From positions 1 to 8,712 of the forward strand of contig PFWI01000260.1 in NCBI GenBank assembly GCA_002791075.1: 8,712 nt of DNA, in the 5' to 3' direction. Positions 5,199-8,712 of this stretch are shown in pieces. The notes below the pieces were generated by a model. It saw nothing but the letters and a program-made list of their open reading frames with translations. It had not been told where the DNA came from and did not search any database. Every line of letters starts with the position of its first letter. Within the stretch, counting starts at the first letter, position 1. The stretch is from a bacterium (Candidatus Ratteibacteria) CG_4_9_14_3_um_filter_41_21. Its GTDB lineage: Bacteria; Ratteibacteria; UBA8468. A program made the position numbers and the translations under genes.

Positions 5199-6869
5199 TC
5201 AAGCAAGCCCTCCAATCATCTGATTTAAACTAGCGCCGGCCGGAACCATAGGAAAAACGTTTTCTTCCGGTTCAACCCGAAAATCAATTACGGTAGGCAA
5301 TCTTTTTTCTTTGATCGCTTTTTTAATTGCCTCCTTAACCTCAGATTTTTTCTCAACTTTTATTCCCCTTGCGCCAAAAGCCTTTGCTACTTTCACAAAA
5401 TCAGGCCCCTTGCCAAGACAAGTATGGGAGTATCGCTTCCCATAAAAGAGTTCTTGCCATTGCCGCACCATCCCTAAACAGCCGTTGTTAAGAATAGCAA
5501 CTTTTACGGGAATATGATTTTGAACTGCGGTAGTAAGTTCCTGGATGTTCATCTGAAAACTTCCATCTCCGGCAATGTCAAAAACTAATCTATCCGGACA
5601 GCCAAATTGGGCGCCAATCGCTGCCGGAAAACCATAGCCCATCGTTCCTAACCCCCCGGAAGACAGAAAAATTCGCGGTTTATCATACTTATAGAATTGA
5701 GCCGCCCACATTTGATTTTGTCCTACCTCAGTACTGATAATCGCCTCTCCTTTAGTAAGGCGATAGATTTGCTCAACAACATACTGGGGATGAAGTTTAT
5801 TATCATTTTTATAGACAACCGGATATTTTAACTTCCATTTTGCAATTTTCTTATGCCAATTTTTCAGAGAAAGAAGCTTCACATTTTTATTTAATTCTTC
5901 CAGAATTTCCCGGGCATCCCCTACAATAGGGATATCTACCTTTACATTCTTGCTGATTGCAGAAGGGTCGATATCAACATGGATGACTTTAGCATTGGGA
6001 GCAAACAATTCAATTCTACCGGTAACCCGATCATCAAATCTGGCTCCGATAGCAATAATAAGGTCGGATTCCATTACCGCATAATTAGCATACCTGGTTC
6101 CGTGCATTCCCAACATTCCTAAAGAAAGAGAATGGGTAGAAGGAAAACATCCTAATCCTAAAAGAGTAGTAGTAACCGGAATATTGGTAATTTCGGCTAA
6201 TTTTTTCAATTGGGCTGAGGCATTTGAGAGAATTACGCCTCCACCGGCATAGATTACCGGTTGTTTGCTCTTCTCAATTAAGGCAGCTGCTTTTTTTATC
6301 TGTAGAGGATGTCCAATCAGCGTAGGTTTGTAAGTGCGCATTTTGATTTTATCAGAGTAATTATACGCTATTTCATCTCTTTGAACATCTACGGGTAAAT
6401 CAATTAGAACCGGACCCGGCCTTCCTGAAGAGGCTAAGTAAAAAGATTCCTTTATCATCCGAGCTAAATCCTTTACATCCTTAACCAGGTAATTGTATTT
6501 GGTGATTGGTCTGGTGATACCGGTAATATCTGCTTCCTGAAACGCGTCATTTCCAATAAGAGAAGTGGCCACCTGCCCGGTAATCGCAACCAGGGGAATG
6601 GAATCCATATAGGCGGTGGCAATACCGGTAACCAAATTGGTTGCTCCCGGACCAGAGGTGGCAATGCAAACTCCTGTCTTTCCGGTAGCGCGAGCATAGC
6701 CATCGGCCATATGCGCCGCCGCCTGTTCATGCCTGGTAAGAATAAACTTTAAATCCTTCTCCTTATAGAGAACATCAAAAAGTGGCAATAGCACTCCACC
6801 CAAGATTCCAAAGACTATTTCCACCTTCTCTCTTTTTAACGCCTCAATTACAATCTGAGCTCCGGTCAT
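5199..6869 (-). CDS. ilvB: Acetolactate synthase (AHAS) large catalytic subunit
   Basis: This thiamine-diphosphate and FAD enzyme condenses two pyruvates to 2-acetolactate, or pyruvate with 2-ketobutyrate, at the entry to valine, leucine and isoleucine synthesis. The 556-aa length is normal. Seen are the catalytic Glu48 in TRHEQAAAHMADGYAR, TSGPGATNLVTG (71-82), the FAD-domain GMLGMHGTRYAN (251-262) and GARFDDRVTGR (275-285), and the ThDP/Mg motif GDG (434-436) to NN (461-462). GMVRQWQELFY (466-476) keeps the Trp that separates AHAS from related ThDP enzymes. Oddities: Ala101 stands where most AHAS have Pro in GQVP, and FGILGG replaces the usual FGYPGG. AGGAG lies 5 bases before the ATG. No ilvN (regulatory subunit) or ilvC gene is adjacent; the gene stands alone between two repeat regions. 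Confidence 0.93.
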   Translation of the reverse strand: MTGAQIVIEALKREKVEIVFGILGGVLLPLFDVLYKEKDLKFILTRHEQAAAHMADGYARATGKTGVCIATSGPGATNLVTGIATAYMDSIPLVAITGQVATSLIGNDAFQEADITGITRPITKYNYLVKDVKDLARMIKESFYLASSGRPGPVLIDLPVDVQRDEIAYNYSDKIKMRTYKPTLIGHPLQIKKAAALIEKSKQPVIYAGGGVILSNASAQLKKLAEITNIPVTTTLLGLGCFPSTHSLSLGMLGMHGTRYANYAVMESDLIIAIGARFDDRVTGRIELFAPNAKVIHVDIDPSAISKNVKVDIPIVGDAREILEELNKNVKLLSLKNWHKKIAKWKLKYPVVYKNDNKLHPQYVVEQIYRLTKGEAIISTEVGQNQMWAAQFYKYDKPRIFLSSGGLGTMGYGFPAAIGAQFGCPDRLVFDIAGDGSFQMNIQELTTAVQNHIPVKVAILNNGCLGMVRQWQELFYGKRYSHTCLGKGPDFVKVAKAFGARGIKVEKKSEVKEAIKKAIKEKRLPTVIDFRVEPEENVFPMVPAGASLNQMIGGLA

Positions 6870-6878
6870 AATTCTCCT

Positions 6879-6907
6879 ATTATACTACTCTTAACCTGAA
6901 AAATCAA
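6879..6907 (-). promoter_or_regulatory. Possible sigma-70-type promoter of ilvB
   Basis: On the minus strand, TTGATT (6902-6907) and a perfect TATAAT (6879-6884) are separated by 17 bp. The match is good, but transcription would start about 3 bases before the ilvB ATG, leaving the AGGAG ribosome-binding site outside the transcript. Either the message is nearly leaderless or the match is chance in AT-rich DNA. Confidence 0.35.
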
Positions 6908-6980
6908 AAATTTCTTTTTTTAACCACGAATTTATCGAATTTCGCGAATTAAAACTTTTGACAGGATTAACAGGATTTAT

Positions 6981-7032
6981 GTAGCGGTGCGATTTATCGC
7001 ACAAATAAATACGTGGCATGGAATTGCGCTAC
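6981..7032. repeat. 52-bp element with GTAGCG/CGCTAC ends
   Basis: The ends GTAGCG (6981-6986) and CGCTAC (7027-7032) are inverted, and a perfect hairpin GTGCGAT-TT-ATCGCAC (6987-7002) lies just inside. The same left end also pairs with CACCGCTAC at 7119-7127, so two alternative element boundaries are possible. Confidence 0.5.
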
Positions 7033-7055
7033 CATACTCTCTGCTATCTTCAGTA

Positions 7056-7079
7056 GTCCGCCAGTATTGCTTGGCGGAC
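7056..7079. repeat. GTCCGCCA palindrome, copy 3
   Basis: GTCCGCCA, 8-base loop, TGGCGGAC: a perfect 8-bp stem. It is flanked by a short direct repeat TATCTTC (7045-7051 and 7088-7094), which could be a target-site duplication, though 7 bp is short enough to arise by chance. Confidence 0.65.
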
Positions 7080-7158
7080 GAGGAGGTTATCTTCCAGGAA
7101 ATTGCTCACAGCAAATGTCACCGCTACAAATCCAGAGAATCTTTATTATTAAATCCAA

Positions 7159-7725
7159 TTAATTCGTGGTTAGAAATTTGTTAATCTGTGGTTTATATCT
7201 TTCGGCTTCGCTGAAGATGCAACCACAATAATTCTGCTGATATAATCCCATCTTTTTGCTTATCGCAATTCCTTCCTTCCAACCTTTTCTAAAATCTTCA
7301 TAGTAAAAGTTTACACCATATTTTTTGCTTAATTCTTCTCCCATCTTTTTAATCAAATTGTGTTGTTGAAATTTACTATAGAGTGAGGTTGTGGTAAAAT
7401 AATCAAAATTTTTTTCTTTGGCTATTTTTGCCGCCTCCTCCATTCTCATCTGATAGCAGAAAGGACAGCGAACCTTTTCAAACGCATCCTTTTGTAAAAT
7501 CCCCTTTAAAAAATCCTTCAGAGGATAGTCCGTATTAGCAATCAATTTTAAAGAAGCGTTTTGGGCAAAATATCCCGTAGCCATTAGCCTTCTTTGATAT
7601 TCCTGATAAGGCTGAATATTGGGATTATACCAAAAACCAGTAACTTCAAAGCCTTCCTCCTTTAACCTCTGATAAGGATAGCAGGCACAAGAGCCACAAC
7701 AAATATGTAAAAGGACTTTTTTCAT
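7159..7725 (-). CDS. queH: Epoxyqueuosine reductase QueH
   Basis: QueH (formerly DUF208) performs the last step of queuosine synthesis, reducing epoxyqueuosine to queuosine at position 34 of tRNAs with GUN anticodons. It is the non-cobalamin alternative to QueG. The 188-aa protein has the expected cysteine pattern: HICCGSCAC (7-15, with the adjacent Cys9-Cys10), CPFC (87-90) and the C-terminal YCGCIFS (Cys167, Cys169), consistent with metal or iron-sulphur binding. TTTSLYSKFQQH (111-122) and the YYEDFRKGW segment (141-149) fit the family. The start is 3 bp after the SPL-like gene, with GGTGA as a weak ribosome-binding site, so they probably share a transcript. The last dozen residues (KPQINKFLTTN) are encoded by repeat-like sequence that continues into the intergenic block. 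No other queuosine genes are in view. Confidence 0.9.
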   Translation of the reverse strand: MKKVLLHICCGSCACYPYQRLKEEGFEVTGFWYNPNIQPYQEYQRRLMATGYFAQNASLKLIANTDYPLKDFLKGILQKDAFEKVRCPFCYQMRMEEAAKIAKEKNFDYFTTTSLYSKFQQHNLIKKMGEELSKKYGVNFYYEDFRKGWKEGIAISKKMGLYQQNYCGCIFSEAERYKPQINKFLTTN

Positions 7726-7728
7726 CTT

Positions 7729-8712
7729 TCACCAAACACAGTTACATCTGATTTTTTTATAGTCCATTCCTAATTTTTGCCAAATTGCTTTGGTCTCCTT
7801 GCACAAAGCAAGTTCTATGAAGTTATATCTTTTTTTTAAGTACTCTATAATTACAAGATACATTCTATATCTAAGGTTAGAATCAATCTTTTTGCCCCAA
7901 TTTGAACTTTCCGTTAAATATTTTATCCAGGAATCATCCTTACCTTTCCCTCTTGTTCCATTAATTGTGCTTTGAAGTCCCCTCAGAGAACCTAAGGTAA
8001 TCCGTTCCGGAACAAATTTAGCAAAAATGCTATCAATAAGATCAATATAGTATTTCCTCCAGTCTAAAATTGGAACCATAGGGTCAATTCTTATCCTAAC
8101 TTTATAGCCTGCTTTAATTAATTTCTCAGCCGCCGCTATTCTTCGGGTAACTGAAGGCGCTCCTTTCTCCCATTTTCCTGCTACAGGGATAGCATTTAAA
8201 CTAAAACTTACAATAACTTGACGATGAGGGTTTATCTCTAAAAGATTTTTAACTCTGTCTGATTTTGTGACAAATAATACTTTGTGCTCCTTTTGTTTTT
8301 CAAACATTGGAATTATAAATTTAGAAAATGGAGATGCACTATTTTCATACATAAGAGAATCAGCAATTTCTCCTGCATTTAAAATCTCTGGCTCATCTAC
8401 CTTATCAAGAAATTCTTCAACGTGTAATCTTACCTTATCGTAATCTTTAATCTTAAAACCAGGCAGAATCTTACCATTATGAAACCTGAAGGTTCCCTTT
8501 AAGTAGCACCATGCACAATCATACGGACAACCATATGCCCACTTAAGTTCAAGAAAATGAGGACAGACCACATCAGTAAGTCTTTTAGGCAATGGTGTTT
8601 TATCAAAACGTTTAATAATAGAACCATCATTAATTTGGCTGACTAACAATCTTCTTTTACCATCAATAAGATTAAATTCCTTGTAATTAATTTTTGGCTT
8701 TTTAGCAGTAAT
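7729..8712 (-). CDS. Radical-SAM protein, spore-photoproduct-lyase-like (5' partial)
   Basis: The reading frame is open to the window edge, so the true start probably lies outside. A TTG at 8647-8649 would give 306 aa, but it has no good ribosome-binding site and 21 in-frame codons without a stop precede it. Counting from that TTG, the [4Fe-4S]/SAM motif is CPYDCAWC (Cys41, Cys45, Cys48), followed by YLKGTFR. The C-terminus has CKET..IW.KLGMDYKKIRCNCVW. Overall pattern points to the SPL-like superfamily of radical-SAM enzymes. The segment LNAGEIADS (90-98) has no cysteine, whereas true spore photoproduct lyase has a hydrogen-donor Cys in the comparable region by my recollection, so DNA photolesion repair is not assured. 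Substrate unknown. Likely cotranscribed with queH. Confidence 0.75.
   Translation of the reverse strand: MTAKKPKINYKEFNLIDGKRRLLVSQINDGSIIKRFDKTPLPKRLTDVVCPHFLELKWAYGCPYDCAWCYLKGTFRFHNGKILPGFKIKDYDKVRLHVEEFLDKVDEPEILNAGEIADSLMYENSASPFSKFIIPMFEKQKEHKVLFVTKSDRVKNLLEINPHRQVIVSFSLNAIPVAGKWEKGAPSVTRRIAAAEKLIKAGYKVRIRIDPMVPILDWRKYYIDLIDSIFAKFVPERITLGSLRGLQSTINGTRGKGKDDSWIKYLTESSNWGKKIDSNLRYRMYLVIIEYLKKRYNFIELALCKETKAIWQKLGMDYKKIRCNCVW

Larger units (their letters stand above)
6922..7172. repeat. Nested inverted-repeat block between queH and ilvB
   Basis: The outer ends are AACCACGAATT (6922-6932) and its exact complement AATTCGTGGTT (7161-7171). Inside lie ACAGGATTAACAGGATTTA (6961-6979), then the inverted pair GTAGCGGTG (6981-6989) and CACCGCTAC (7119-7127), then a GTCCGCCA palindrome (7056-7079). 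The right end runs into the last codons of queH. The block fills the gap to the ilvB promoter region and contains no credible gene. Confidence 0.7.

Noticed and set aside
17..7172. CRISPR array
   Set aside because: Repeats are palindromic, dispersed and not regularly spaced; no cas genes are present.
6987..7184. Plus-strand open frame of 65 codons between ilvB and queH
   Set aside because: It reads through nested inverted repeats and ends inside queH antisense; composition is set by the repeats.

Overview
The window is bacterial chromosome of moderate-to-low GC content. It carries nine protein genes, all on the minus strand, so transcription runs from high to low coordinates. They belong to core metabolism and translation: a type II fatty-acid synthesis block (plsX, fabH, fabD, fabG), ribosomal protein L32 (rpmF), phosphopantetheine adenylyltransferase (coaD), the acetolactate synthase large subunit (ilvB), an epoxyqueuosine reductase of the QueH type, and a radical-SAM protein of the spore-photoproduct-lyase-like superfamily whose 5' end lies beyond the right edge. 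I cannot name the organism. The zinc-ribbon L32, QueH and the unusual density of short dispersed repeats would fit an uncultivated, free-living anaerobic lineage, but that is inference.

Layout from right to left (direction of transcription). The SPL-like gene (7729-8712, partial) and queH (7159-7725) are 3 bp apart and probably cotranscribed. A 289-bp gap of nested inverted repeats follows, then ilvB (5199-6869) with its own possible promoter and no small-subunit gene beside it. After ilvB comes a 128-bp structured repeat (copy B), then coaD and rpmF, which overlap by 14 bp. A second repeat-filled gap (4109-4337) separates them from the tightly packed plsX-fabH-fabD-fabG block (4108 to 508; junctions of 1 bp overlap, 0 bp and 10 bp overlap). 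Left of fabG lie a second structured repeat (copy A, 141 bp), a long hairpin and a fragment of a 'GTCATTGCGA' interspersed repeat. No acpP follows fabG within the window.

How the genes work together. PlsX channels acyl-ACP into phospholipid synthesis. FabD makes malonyl-ACP, FabH does the first condensation and FabG reduces beta-ketoacyl-ACP. CoaD makes dephospho-CoA, the precursor of CoA and of the ACP prosthetic group. Linkage of rpmF and coaD to the fab block is a common bacterial arrangement tying membrane synthesis to growth.

The most interesting material is non-coding. Copies A and B look like two members of one family of structured elements. Each sits 7-8 bp after a stop codon. Their stems are kept by compensatory base changes, and the G-T pairs fit an RNA read from the plus strand. 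A separate small palindrome (GTCCGCCA...TGGCGGAC) appears three times, each time embedded in a different larger repeat, one of them copy A.
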